A stretch of 40,462 nucleotides of DNA, taken from assembly GCA_026394015.1 (NCBI GenBank), contig JAPKZA010000276.1, positions 1 to 40,462 of the forward strand, in the 5' to 3' direction. The notes beneath the pieces were generated by a model. It was not told the DNA's origin. It saw only the letters and a list, made by a program, of their open reading frames with translations, and did no database searches. Shown here piece by piece: positions 9,163 to 16,407 of the stretch (position 1 is its first letter; each line of letters starts with the position of its first letter). Made by a program: the position numbers and the translations under genes. The DNA comes from Acidobacteriota bacterium (GTDB lineage Bacteria; Acidobacteriota; Terriglobia; Bryobacterales; Bryobacteraceae).

Positions 9163-9999
9163 ATGGCACCGAATTGGATGAAGCGATGGCTGTTGGCGGC
9201 GGGTGTGTACAACGTGGCTTGGGGGCTTCTCGTGGGGCTTTGGCCGAATCTGATGTTTGATTGGGCGGGCATGGCACGGCCCAATTATCCAGAGCTTTGG
9301 CAGTGCATCGCGATGATTGTGGGGGTTTACGGGGTGGGCTACGCGCTGGCTTCGCTGGACCCGTATCGGCATTGGCCGATTGTGTTGGTGGGCTTTCTGG
9401 GGAAGGTGTTTGGGCCGATCGGGTTCGTGCAGTCGGCGGTGGAGGGGCGGTTCAGCTGGTGGTTCGGGGTGAACAACATTACGAACGATTTGATCTGGCT
9501 GGTGCCGTTTTTTCTGATTTTGAAGGGGGCTTGGACGGATGCGGGGCCGGTGGGGGATTTGGGTTCGTTTTTAGCGGGGCGGAACTCGTTGGTCGTGTTT
9601 CTGCGTCATGCGGGGTGTACGTTTTGCCGGGAGACGCTGGCGGATTTGAGCCGGCAGAGGAAGCAGATCGAGGCGAACGGGACGAAGATTGTGCTGGTGC
9701 ACATGGGCGGGTCGGAGGAGTTTTTTGCGCAGTACGGGATGGCGGACGTGGAGCGGATTCATGATCCGGAGCGGGCGTTGTACAAGGCTTTTGGGTTGCG
9801 GCGGGGGAGCTTGTGGCAGTTGCTGGGGCCGGGAGTGTGGTCTCGGGGACTGGCTTCGTTTCGCAAACATGGGGTGGGCTTTTTGGAGGGCGATGGGTTT
9901 CAGATGCCGGGGGCGTTTCTCGTTAGAGGCGGCAAGATTGTGAAAGAGTATCGGCACGCGTCAGCGGGTGACCGGCCGGACTATTGCACCCTATCCTAG
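9163..9999 (+). CDS. Membrane-anchored peroxiredoxin-like protein (AhpC-TSA_2 / SelL-related)
   Basis: A 278-residue two-part protein. Residues 1-125 hold about four hydrophobic segments (around 8-28, 46-64, 72-90 and 108-122). From about 140 a thioredoxin-fold domain follows, with the redox motif CTFC at 152-155 after a beta strand (LVVFLRHAG) and later HMGGSEEFF and the PGAFLVRGG strand, typical of the AhpC/TSA family 2 that includes SelL. In SelL proteins this motif often carries selenocysteine (UxxU); here both positions are Cys codons. Likely role: a membrane-bound thiol peroxidase or disulfide reductase. ATG 9163 (MAPNW) is taken; ATG 9178 is possible. It heads a closely packed run into hemD, with the next start five bases after its stop. 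Confidence 0.82.
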   Translation: MAPNWMKRWLLAAGVYNVAWGLLVGLWPNLMFDWAGMARPNYPELWQCIAMIVGVYGVGYALASLDPYRHWPIVLVGFLGKVFGPIGFVQSAVEGRFSWWFGVNNITNDLIWLVPFFLILKGAWTDAGPVGDLGSFLAGRNSLVVFLRHAGCTFCRETLADLSRQRKQIEANGTKIVLVHMGGSEEFFAQYGMADVERIHDPERALYKAFGLRRGSLWQLLGPGVWSRGLASFRKHGVGFLEGDGFQMPGAFLVRGGKIVKEYRHASAGDRPDYCTLS

Positions 10000-10003
10000 A
10001 GAG

Positions 10004-10816
10004 ATGGGATTTGATGGATTGCGGGTGCTCTCGCTGGAGTCGCGGCGGGCGCCGGAGATGGCGGTATTGATCGAGAAGAACGGGGGGGTGGCGACGGTGG
10101 CACCTTCGATGCGGGAGGTGCCGCTGGCGGAGAACCCGGAGGCTTTCACGTTCTTTGATCGATTGCGGGCCGGCGAGTTTGAGTTGGTGATTTTGTTGAC
10201 GGGCGTGGGGACGCGGGCGCTGGACAAGATTCTGAGCACGGTGTGGCCGGAGGGGGCTTTGGCGGCGGAGTTAAAGAAGTTGGCGGTGGTGGCGCGGGGG
10301 CCGAAGCCGATGGCGGTGCTGCGGGAATGGGGCGTGCCGGCGGCGGCGATGGCACCGGAACCGAACACGTGGCGGGAGGTGATGGGGGTGATGGCGGGGC
10401 GGCCGGAGCGGCGGATTGCGGTGCAGGAGTACGGGAAATCGAATTTGCAATTGATGGGGGCGCTCGAGGCGTTTGGGGCGACGGTGACGGCGGTGCCGGT
10501 GTATCAGTGGGCGCTGCCGGAAGACACGGGTCCGCTGCGGGCGGCAGCGCGGGGAATTGCGGCCGGGGCGTTTGACGTGGTGATGCTGACGACGTCGATT
10601 CAGGTGACGCACTTGCTGAGTGTGGCGGAGGAAGAAGGCGTGGACGTGCTGGCGGGGTTGAGGAGGATGGTGGTGGCGTCGATTGGGCCGACCACATCGG
10701 AGGCGCTCGAAGAGATAGGATTAAAGGCCGATATGGAGCCGTCGCATCCGAAGATGGGCATCCTGGTCAAAGAGGCCGGGGAGCAGGCGGCGGCCATTCT
10801 GGAGGCGAAACGATGA
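10004..10816 (+). CDS. hemD: Uroporphyrinogen-III synthase
   Basis: A 270-residue protein of the HemD fold. It should close the linear tetrapyrrole hydroxymethylbilane to uroporphyrinogen III in heme and siroheme synthesis, in the cytoplasm. Typical features are the start GLRVLSLESRRAPEM, the LLTGVGTRAL strand-turn, PVYQWALPED in the middle, and the C-terminal MLTTSIQVTHLL and VASIGPTTSEAL motifs. Overall identity within the HemD family is always low, so the assignment rests on this pattern and on length. ATG 10004 follows AGAGAG and starts at the first beta strand. hemC and hemB are not adjacent. Instead it overlaps by ATGA with a flavin dehydrogenase that precedes a hexaheme cytochrome, which suggests heme supply for cytochrome maturation. 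Confidence 0.86.
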   Translation: MGFDGLRVLSLESRRAPEMAVLIEKNGGVATVAPSMREVPLAENPEAFTFFDRLRAGEFELVILLTGVGTRALDKILSTVWPEGALAAELKKLAVVARGPKPMAVLREWGVPAAAMAPEPNTWREVMGVMAGRPERRIAVQEYGKSNLQLMGALEAFGATVTAVPVYQWALPEDTGPLRAAARGIAAGAFDVVMLTTSIQVTHLLSVAEEEGVDVLAGLRRMVVASIGPTTSEALEEIGLKADMEPSHPKMGILVKEAGEQAAAILEAKR

Positions 10817-11955
10817 ATCGGCGTGAACTGGTAAGGAACCTGATGACTTTGGCGGCGGGGTCGCCGCTTTTGCAGGGGGAGGTGCCGGATGATTTGATGG
10901 GGCCGATCAACGTGCACGAGTTTGAGGAAGTGGCCAAGCGGAAGATGCACAAGCTGGCATACGACTTCATCGCGGGTGGGGTGGAGGACGAGTTGACGCT
11001 GCGGGCGAACCGGTCGGCGTATGAGCATGTGTTTTTGATGCCGCGGGTGATGACGGACGTGTCGACGGTTTCGCTGGAGACGGAGCTGTTGGGGATGAAA
11101 CTGGCGAGCCCGATCCTGATTGCTCCGACGGGCGGGAAGAGTTTGGTGATTCAGAACGCCGATGAGATTGTGGCGCGGGCGGCGTTGGCATCGAAGACGC
11201 TGATTTGCTCAGCGACCGGGGTGCAGAAGATTTTGGAGAAGGGCGATCCGCTGTTGTGGTGGTCGAACACGATTGGGGCGGCGAATAAGGCGCAGGCGCG
11301 GGGGTATGCGCGGCGGGTGGAAGACGGCGGCGGGAAGGCGATTACGCTGACGGTGGACAACCAGTACCAGTCGAACCGCGATCGCAACAATCGCAACCGT
11401 TTTGACTACGGCTACATGCAGAGCGGGGTGCCGAAGGAAGGCGCGCCGAAGCCTCCGCCGCGGTCTCCGGCGCTGCCGGCGATGTGGCAACCGCATACGC
11501 CGCAGATGACGTGGGAGCAGATTGCTTGGTTCAAAGACGGATCGAAAATGCCGTTGATTGTGAAGGGCATCGTGAACCCGGAGGACGCGGCGTTGGCGGT
11601 GAAGTACGGGGCGGATGCGATCGTCGTTTCCAACCACGGTGGGCGGCAGTTGGACGGGGTGATCGGGACGCTGGACGCGTTGCCGGATTGTGTGGACGCG
11701 GTGGGCGGCAGGGTGCCGGTGTTGATGGACGGCGGGTTGCGGCGAGGTACGGATATTTTGAAGGCGTTGGCGTTGGGGGCGAAGGCGGTGTTGGTGGGGC
11801 GGGCGCCGTTGTGGGGGTTGGGCGCGTTTGGACAGCCGGGGGTGGAGCGGGTGTTGTGGATGCTGAACGCGGAGTTGAAGCTGGCGATGGCGCTGGCGGG
11901 GATGGCGAAGATGAGCGATATTTCGCGGACGATCGTGAAGAGGCGTTTAGGATGA
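10813..11955 (+). CDS. FMN-dependent alpha-hydroxy-acid dehydrogenase, probably exported
   Basis: A 380-residue member of the lactate/glycolate oxidase family. Recognisable elements are AYDFIAGG (the flavin-contacting Tyr), the PILIAPTGGKSL strand, LIVKGI (catalytic-site Lys), SNHGGRQLD (base His and substrate Arg) and VLMDGGLRRGTDILKALALGAKAVLVGRA-type phosphate-binding end motifs. The stretch that normally reads WFQLY near the flavin is LLWWSNTIG here, so the usual Gln-Leu-Tyr is missing and the substrate may be unusual. The N terminus (NRRELVRNLMTLAAGSPLL) looks like a TAT signal, suggesting a periplasmic location. The next gene, overlapping by ATGA, is a hexaheme cytochrome c that could accept its electrons; this pairing is an inference from context. 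The upstream gene hemD also overlaps by four bases. Confidence 0.88.
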   Translation: MNRRELVRNLMTLAAGSPLLQGEVPDDLMGPINVHEFEEVAKRKMHKLAYDFIAGGVEDELTLRANRSAYEHVFLMPRVMTDVSTVSLETELLGMKLASPILIAPTGGKSLVIQNADEIVARAALASKTLICSATGVQKILEKGDPLLWWSNTIGAANKAQARGYARRVEDGGGKAITLTVDNQYQSNRDRNNRNRFDYGYMQSGVPKEGAPKPPPRSPALPAMWQPHTPQMTWEQIAWFKDGSKMPLIVKGIVNPEDAALAVKYGADAIVVSNHGGRQLDGVIGTLDALPDCVDAVGGRVPVLMDGGLRRGTDILKALALGAKAVLVGRAPLWGLGAFGQPGVERVLWMLNAELKLAMALAGMAKMSDISRTIVKRRLG

Positions 11956-12446
11956 TTTGGTGGTTGCTCATGCTCGCGGGTATGGCGCAGGGGCAGGCTC
12001 CGCATTCCTGCTCGCCGTGCCATACCGAGCAGATTGCGGACTTCGGCTCGCATAAGCATGCATCGAAGGCGGGCTTGGAGTGTGGGGTGTGCCACGGACC
12101 GAGCGATAAGCATCGGAAGAGCAATGGGGAGTCGGCACCGGATCGGGTGGCGGCCCCGGATGAGGTGGCGGCGATGTGCGGGAACTGCCATGCGCAGGAA
12201 AAGACGCAGTATATGCAGAGTAAGCATCAGGTGGCGATGGTGCAGCGGACGGCGAAATCGGCCAACTGCAGTACGTGCCATGGGCATCATGCGATGAAGG
12301 AATGGACGGTGACGCAGGCGGGCTGTGCGAAGTGCCATGCGACGACGCCGGCGGCTTGCAAAGGGAAACCGGCGGGATCGGCGGTAGCGAAGGTGAGTTG
12401 CATGAACTGCCATGCGCGGCATACGTTGGCGGTGGCGGGGCAGTGA
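11952..12446 (+). CDS. Hexaheme cytochrome c
   Basis: A 164-residue secreted protein with a short signal peptide (MIWWLLMLAGMAQGQA) and six CxxCH heme-c motifs at 20-24, 44-48, 76-80, 106-110, 125-129 and 150-154. Extra His residues (HKH, HGHH, HARH) can supply the second axial ligands, as in NapC/NrfH/DmsE-type and other small multiheme cytochromes. It is expected to shuttle electrons in the periplasm. The start ATG overlaps the stop of the flavin dehydrogenase (ATGA) and its own TGA overlaps the GTG start of the ATP synthase accessory gene, so it sits in a translationally coupled run. No membrane anchor beyond the signal peptide is seen. The redox partner is not proven; the neighbouring exported dehydrogenase is the best candidate. 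Confidence 0.87.
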   Translation: MIWWLLMLAGMAQGQAPHSCSPCHTEQIADFGSHKHASKAGLECGVCHGPSDKHRKSNGESAPDRVAAPDEVAAMCGNCHAQEKTQYMQSKHQVAMVQRTAKSANCSTCHGHHAMKEWTVTQAGCAKCHATTPAACKGKPAGSAVAKVSCMNCHARHTLAVAGQ

Positions 12447-12865
12447 AGCGGGAACGCAGCGTGGGCCGGCTGATGTCGGACTACATGAATCTGGCGCTGA
12501 TTCTGCCGGTGAGCCTGCTGGTGGGGTATGGGATCGGGCTGGGGCTCGATCATGTTTTCGGGACGCATTTTTGGTACATCGTGTGGTTGATTGCGGGGGT
12601 GGTGGCGGCGGCGAGGGGACCTGCACGGGTGGGGGCGGTGGCGGCGTGGGCGAATTTTCGGTGGTTGGAGCGGGTGTTTTCGCGGCCGACTCCGGCGCGG
12701 GCGGGGATGTTGGGGCTGCGTTTGGCTGTCTTGGGAGGGGTGGGCTATGTTATGCTCAAGATATTTGCCGTTAGCCCTGTCGCTTTCCTCGTTGGTCTGT
12801 TGACCGCCGTGATGGCTGCGATGAGCGAAACGGTCTATCAACTGATCTATGCACGAAACTCCTGA
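12443..12865 (+). CDS. Fused AtpZ/AtpI-like ATP synthase accessory protein
   Basis: A 140-residue membrane protein with four hydrophobic segments. The first half (SDYMNLALILPVSLLVGYGIG, FWYIVWLIAGVVAAA) matches the small two-helix AtpZ family. The second half (LRLAVLGGVGYVMLK, AFLVGLLTAVMAAMSETVYQ) resembles the C-terminal helices of AtpI. These proteins help assemble the c-ring or move Mg2+/Ca2+ next to the F0 sector. In many genomes atpZ and atpI are separate; here one frame covers both. GTG 12443 is the likely start, sharing bases with the upstream TGA; ATG at 12473 or 12485 is possible. Its end overlaps the start of atpB by 17 bases, as expected for an atp operon leader gene. Confidence 0.76.
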   Translation: MKRERSVGRLMSDYMNLALILPVSLLVGYGIGLGLDHVFGTHFWYIVWLIAGVVAAARGPARVGAVAAWANFRWLERVFSRPTPARAGMLGLRLAVLGGVGYVMLKIFAVSPVAFLVGLLTAVMAAMSETVYQLIYARNS

Positions 12866-13580
12866 GCTGTGGCTCACCGTACTTTTTAACGATCATCTTG
12901 CCGGGCTCGGCAACTCGGTACTGTCGATGGCCGGCATGCCGACCCACGCGCGGCCTTGGGCGAACTACATCACGATGGAACTGTTCGTGGCGCTGCTGAT
13001 TGTGATCGTTTTTGCAATCGGCAAGAGCAGCCTTTCGATGACGGCCCCGGGCAAGTTGCAGCACGTGCTGGAATCGATCTACGAGTTTTTGTCGGAACAG
13101 GCGCATGACAATGTGCACCACGACTATAAGAAGTACATCCCGATCGCGGGGACTTTCTTCATTTTCGTGCTGTTTTGTAATTTGATCGGAGTGGTGCCGA
13201 TGTTCGAATCGCCGACGATGTACCACTATGTTCCGGCCGGCATTGCGATGCTCGCGTTCCTGTACTACAACATTCAGGGGATCAAGGCGCAGGGCGGCGG
13301 TTACATTAAGCAGTTCACGGGTCCCATCTGGTGGTTGACCCCGTTGATGCTGCCGATTGAAATCGTTAGCCACGCGGCGCGGCCCGTTTCGCTCACCATT
13401 CGTCTGTTTGCGAACATGTTCGCCGGCGAGCAGGTGACGCTGGTTTTCTTGAGCTTGACCTACATCGTGGTGCCAGTGGCCTTCATGGGCCTGCACGTTT
13501 TCATTTCGGTGATTCAGGCTTATGTCTTCGCGTTGTTGACGCTGATCTACGTCGGCGCGGCGATCTCAGAAGAGCACTAA
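12849..13580 (+). CDS. atpB: ATP synthase F0 subunit a
   Basis: A 243-residue polytopic membrane protein, the stator subunit that carries the proton half-channels beside the c-ring. The essential Arg lies in RPVSLTIRLFANMFAGE near residue 180, the most conserved part of the family, and the C-terminal helix FALLTLIYVGAAISEEH is typical. The N-terminal part (HARPWANYITMELFVALLIV) and LPIEIVSHAARP also match bacterial subunit a. Length is normal. The ATG lies inside the end of the AtpZ/AtpI gene. atpE follows after 105 bases; the b, delta, alpha, gamma, beta and epsilon subunits are not in the window. Confidence 0.95.
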   Translation: MHETPELWLTVLFNDHLAGLGNSVLSMAGMPTHARPWANYITMELFVALLIVIVFAIGKSSLSMTAPGKLQHVLESIYEFLSEQAHDNVHHDYKKYIPIAGTFFIFVLFCNLIGVVPMFESPTMYHYVPAGIAMLAFLYYNIQGIKAQGGGYIKQFTGPIWWLTPLMLPIEIVSHAARPVSLTIRLFANMFAGEQVTLVFLSLTYIVVPVAFMGLHVFISVIQAYVFALLTLIYVGAAISEEH

Positions 13581-13645
13581 ATTTATTCGGTATTTTCGAT
13601 GGCGCCAGTGTGAGCCCTCCCCGTCCCAACGGCGGAACGGAACCA

Positions 13646-13677
13646 CCTCCTGAGCGCAGTTTATAAATCAAAAGGAG
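13646..13677 (+). promoter_or_regulatory. Possible SD-masking hairpin in the atpE leader
   Basis: In the 105-base space between atpB and atpE the leader contains CCTCCT (13646-13651), an anti-Shine-Dalgarno-like sequence. It can pair with the AGGAG (13673-13677) that serves as the atpE ribosome site, enclosing a 21-base loop. The stem is only five pairs, so it may be a weak translational control or chance. Confidence 0.25.
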
Positions 13678-13685
13678 CACTACCC

Positions 13686-13964
13686 ATGTTTGGAAAAATG
13701 TTTGTTCTCGCCATCGTTCTGATGGCCTTCGCGACGCCGATGATGGCCGCCGACCCGGCGATCGTGATCACCAGCGCGTTCTCTATGGCGATTGCCTCGG
13801 GCCTTTGCGCTCTTGGCCAGGGCAAGGCGATTGCCGGTGCCGTGGAAGCGATTGCTCGCAACCCTGGCGCGGCGACCGTGATTCGTGGTCTGGGCCTGCT
13901 GGGCCTCGTCTTCATCGAGTCCTTGGCGCTGTTCACGCTCGTGATCGTCTTCGTGAAAGGCTAG
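13686..13964 (+). CDS. atpE: ATP synthase F0 subunit c
   Basis: A 92-residue protein that forms the rotor ring. After an N-terminal stretch that looks like a cleavable signal peptide (MFGKMFVLAIVLMAFATPMMAA), two helices follow: the first with a glycine-rich segment and the polar-loop motif ARNPGA, the second with the ion-binding Glu in FIESLALFTLVIVF. Of the residues used by sodium-specific rings, the Gln (ALGQGKA), Glu and the following Ser are present, but the Thr and Tyr are replaced by Leu and Phe, so proton coupling is more likely. A good ribosome site AAGGAG lies nine bases upstream. The gene is followed at once by a strong intrinsic terminator, so the F0 genes form their own unit. Confidence 0.95.
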   Translation: MFGKMFVLAIVLMAFATPMMAADPAIVITSAFSMAIASGLCALGQGKAIAGAVEAIARNPGAATVIRGLGLLGLVFIESLALFTLVIVFVKG

Positions 13965-13971
13965 TTTTTTT

Positions 13972-14015
13972 AAAAGGGCGCGGGGCTTCGGCGACGAAGC
14001 TACCGCGCCCTTTTT
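13972..14015 (+). terminator. Rho-independent terminator after atpE
   Basis: AAAAGGGCGCGG (13972-13983) pairs perfectly with CCGCGCCCTTTT (14003-14014), with an inner GCTTCG/CGAAGC stem, followed by a T run. It closes the run that ends with atpE and lies only about 11 bases before the next start codon. Confidence 0.92.
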
Positions 14016-14025
14016 GTCTTTGCAT

Positions 14026-14760
14026 ATGCTGAAAATTCAAGGTATTCTCGTTCCGATCGCGACGCCGTACGACCATCGCGGCGATGTGTATAAAGTGAAG
14101 CTGGCGAGCAACATCGAGCGGCTAAACACCATTAGCCTGACCGGTTACGTGGTGGGGGATGAGTTGCTGACGGCGGAGGAGAAATCGCTGGTTTGGGAGT
14201 TGGCAGCGAAGGCCGCCAAGCCGGGCAAGTTGCTGGGGGCGGTGACGACGGCGCCGAGCGTTCGCGAGACGGTGGCGTTGACGAATCGGGCGGCGGAACT
14301 CGGTTTTCATTTCGCGATGGTGCGAGGGGCGGAGGCGACCAAGGCGCTCTATTACGAGGCGGTGGCGGACGCGGCGAAGATTCCGGTGCTGGTCGAAGCC
14401 GACTTTGGAACGACGCATCCGAACATTCTGCGCACGGAGCTATCGACGAATGCGGCGAGCCTTTTTACCGACTTGAAGGCGGGCGCCAAGGGTGGGGTGA
14501 TGGCGATTGCGAACGCGATTCCGTATTCGATGCAACTGATTTGGGAGGCGTATCGGCAGCGGGAAGAGGAAGCGGGCTTCGATTGGCAGGAGCGGATCAC
14601 GGCGTTGGCTCAGGTGGTGGCGAAGTATGGCCTGCCGGGTTTGAAGTGGGCGATGGATGTGAATAGTTACTACGGCGGTAAGCCGCGTTTGCCCGATGCC
14701 GCGGTCGACGACGAGGCCAAGGCGGAGATCGCCGGGGCGATCAAAGACCTGAAGAGTTGA
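14026..14760 (+). CDS. Divergent DapA/N-acetylneuraminate lyase superfamily protein
   Basis: A 244-residue TIM-barrel-like protein. The beginning (QGILVPIATPYDHRGDVYK) is the classic start of dihydrodipicolinate synthase family enzymes, and the SLTGYVVGDELLTAEEK stretch corresponds to the family's G-T-T-G-E segment with the Thr pair lost. The family's usual Tyr motif (YNxP) appears as VEADFGTTHPN, and no clear I-K-E/D Schiff-base Lys motif is seen; Lys in LKAGAKGG is the nearest candidate. The protein is about 50 residues shorter than typical members. It may be a specialised or inactive lyase; lysine synthesis is not implied. ATG 14026 follows directly on the atpE terminator with no clear ribosome site. 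Confidence 0.72.
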   Translation: MLKIQGILVPIATPYDHRGDVYKVKLASNIERLNTISLTGYVVGDELLTAEEKSLVWELAAKAAKPGKLLGAVTTAPSVRETVALTNRAAELGFHFAMVRGAEATKALYYEAVADAAKIPVLVEADFGTTHPNILRTELSTNAASLFTDLKAGAKGGVMAIANAIPYSMQLIWEAYRQREEEAGFDWQERITALAQVVAKYGLPGLKWAMDVNSYYGGKPRLPDAAVDDEAKAEIAGAIKDLKS

Positions 14761-14782
14761 AAACGCGATATGATCGGGGGCG

Positions 14783-15181
14783 ATGAAAACCCTACTAGCA
14801 GTAATGATTTTGTCCGTGGCTTGCTTCGGACAGGCGGAAGAACAGGTGAAAGCGGCCCACGCTGAGTTCGTGAAGGCAGCTAAGGCCGGAGACGAAGCGG
14901 CGTTGAAGCGGCTTTTTGCGGATGAGTTGCAGTATAGCCACTCGACGGCGAGTCTCGAGACGAAGGCCCAGGCGATCGCGGCCTTGGTGAAAACCAAGCC
15001 GACGTTCGAGGTTGGCGAGCAGATGGTTAAGGTCTATGGCAAGACGGCCACGATCCGCGCGAAGGTGGTTTCGAAGGCGACGCCGCCGATCAACATGACC
15101 GTCCTTCTCGTGTGGGTGAAGAACGGCAAGCAGTGGCAACTGGTGCAGCGGCAGACGACGCGGATTCCGGCTACGACCTAG
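14783..15181 (+). CDS. Secreted NTF2-like (DUF4440-type) protein
   Basis: A 132-residue protein with a signal peptide (MKTLLAVMILSVACFGQA) and a single cone-shaped SnoaL/DUF4440-type domain: a long helix (VKAAHAEFVKAAKAGDEAA), the LKRLFADELQYSHS segment, the AQAIAALVK helix and a final beta sheet (TVLLVWVKNGKQWQLVQRQ). Family members bind small ligands or catalyse simple isomerisations; no catalytic residues can be assigned here. GGGGG seven bases upstream supports ATG 14783. Its TAG overlaps by three bases the stop codon of the convergent enolase-superfamily gene. It lies 22 bases after the DapA-like gene and may be co-transcribed with it. Confidence 0.82.
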   Translation: MKTLLAVMILSVACFGQAEEQVKAAHAEFVKAAKAGDEAALKRLFADELQYSHSTASLETKAQAIAALVKTKPTFEVGEQMVKVYGKTATIRAKVVSKATPPINMTVLLVWVKNGKQWQLVQRQTTRIPATT

Positions 15182-16407
15182 ACGTAGGCGACTGAGCCAT
15201 CGACGCGGTAATCGAAGCCGCGTCGCCATGGCTTGGGCGGCATGCGGCGAAGGGCGTCCTCATTGAGCTCGACTCCCCAGCCGGGCTTGGTCGGCACCGG
15301 GATGTAGCCGTCCTTGACCATGAGGGGCTCCTTTAACAGGTCCTTGCGGGGCGACTCGTCATCGGGGTGATATTCGAGGACGAGGAAGTTCGGGGTGGCG
15401 GCGGCGAAGTGGACGTTGATGACGGTGGCGAGCGGCCCCATGGGGTTGTGGGGGGCGACCATGACGTAGTGGGCTTCGGCCATGGCGGCGATTTTGCGCA
15501 TCTCCCAGATGCCGCCGCAGACGCAGATATCGGGTTGGATGATATCGAGCGACTGGTTGGCGAGGATCTTGCGGAACTCGTGGCGGGTGTAGTTGCATTC
15601 GCCGCTGGCGAGCGGGATCTCGACGTGGTCGGCGAGTTTGGCCATGGCGTCTTCGTTTTCGCAGCGAATCGGTTCTTCGAGCCAGGCGGGGTGATACGGT
15701 TCGATGGCTTTGGCGAGGCGCACGGCGCGGCTGACTTCGAGGAAGCGGGCGTGGATATCGCAGCCGATGTCGATGTCCGGTCCGACGGCTTCGCGGACGG
15801 CGCGGACACGTTCGGCGGCACCGAGCGTGACTTTGTTGTAAGAAAGTTGATTGTCTTTCGGGGGCTGGGGCCGCATCTTCAGGCAGGTATATCCGTATTT
15901 AGCGACGAGGCGTTTGGCGTTGGCGGCCAGGGCTTCGGGCGTATCGCCGCTGACCGATTGATAGACGCGAATTTTCTCGCGGACCTTGCCGCCGAGGAGC
16001 ATGTAGACGGGTAGGCCGGCGGACTTTCCGGCGATGTCCCAGAGGGCGTGCTCGATGCCGGAGATGGCGGCGTTGACGACGAGTCCGCCCGGGAAGCGGG
16101 TGAAGTTCATCATCATGTTGTAGAGGTGTTCGATGTTGCGCGGGTCCTGGCCGATGAGCCAACTGCGAAAGTCCGTGACGACGGCGGCGGTGGCTTCGTC
16201 GGGGCCACAGGAGTAGGCTTCGCCGATGCCGGAGAGGCCTTGGTCGGTTTCGACTTTGACGAAGCACGTGTTACGCCCTCCGGTGCCGACGAGGATCGTC
16301 TTGATGTCGGTGATCTTGAGGTTGCCCCTGCCGCCGGGTTGGGCGGCTTGGAGGGCGGGCACGGCTCCGGCGAGGAGCGAGCGTTCGAAGAAATCGCGGC
16401 GCTTCAT
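15178..16407 (-). CDS. Enolase-superfamily sugar-acid dehydratase (D-galactonate dehydratase type), TAT-exported
   Basis: A 409-residue mandelate racemase/muconate lactonizing family protein. Metal and catalytic residues can be placed as D217 and H219 (CDIHAR), E244 (WLEEP), E270 (ASGE), H320 (APHNP) and E345 (LEYH). Their spacing matches D-galactonate dehydratase almost exactly, so dehydration of a sugar acid such as galactonate is the best guess. The N terminus MKRRDFFERSLLAGAVPAL is a TAT signal, so it should act outside the cytoplasm, which is unusual for this enzyme and common in acidobacterial gene sets. Its ATG overlaps the stop of the kinase gene upstream (16404-16407), suggesting co-transcription on the minus strand. 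It converges with the NTF2-like gene. Confidence 0.9.
   Translation of the reverse strand: MKRRDFFERSLLAGAVPALQAAQPGGRGNLKITDIKTILVGTGGRNTCFVKVETDQGLSGIGEAYSCGPDEATAAVVTDFRSWLIGQDPRNIEHLYNMMMNFTRFPGGLVVNAAISGIEHALWDIAGKSAGLPVYMLLGGKVREKIRVYQSVSGDTPEALAANAKRLVAKYGYTCLKMRPQPPKDNQLSYNKVTLGAAERVRAVREAVGPDIDIGCDIHARFLEVSRAVRLAKAIEPYHPAWLEEPIRCENEDAMAKLADHVEIPLASGECNYTRHEFRKILANQSLDIIQPDICVCGGIWEMRKIAAMAEAHYVMVAPHNPMGPLATVINVHFAAATPNFLVLEYHPDDESPRKDLLKEPLMVKDGYIPVPTKPGWGVELNEDALRRMPPKPWRRGFDYRVDGSVAYV

Noticed and set aside
9616-9630. Selenocysteine in the SelL-related peroxiredoxin-like protein
   Set aside because: Both positions of the CTFC motif are Cys codons (TGT, TGC); no in-frame TGA.
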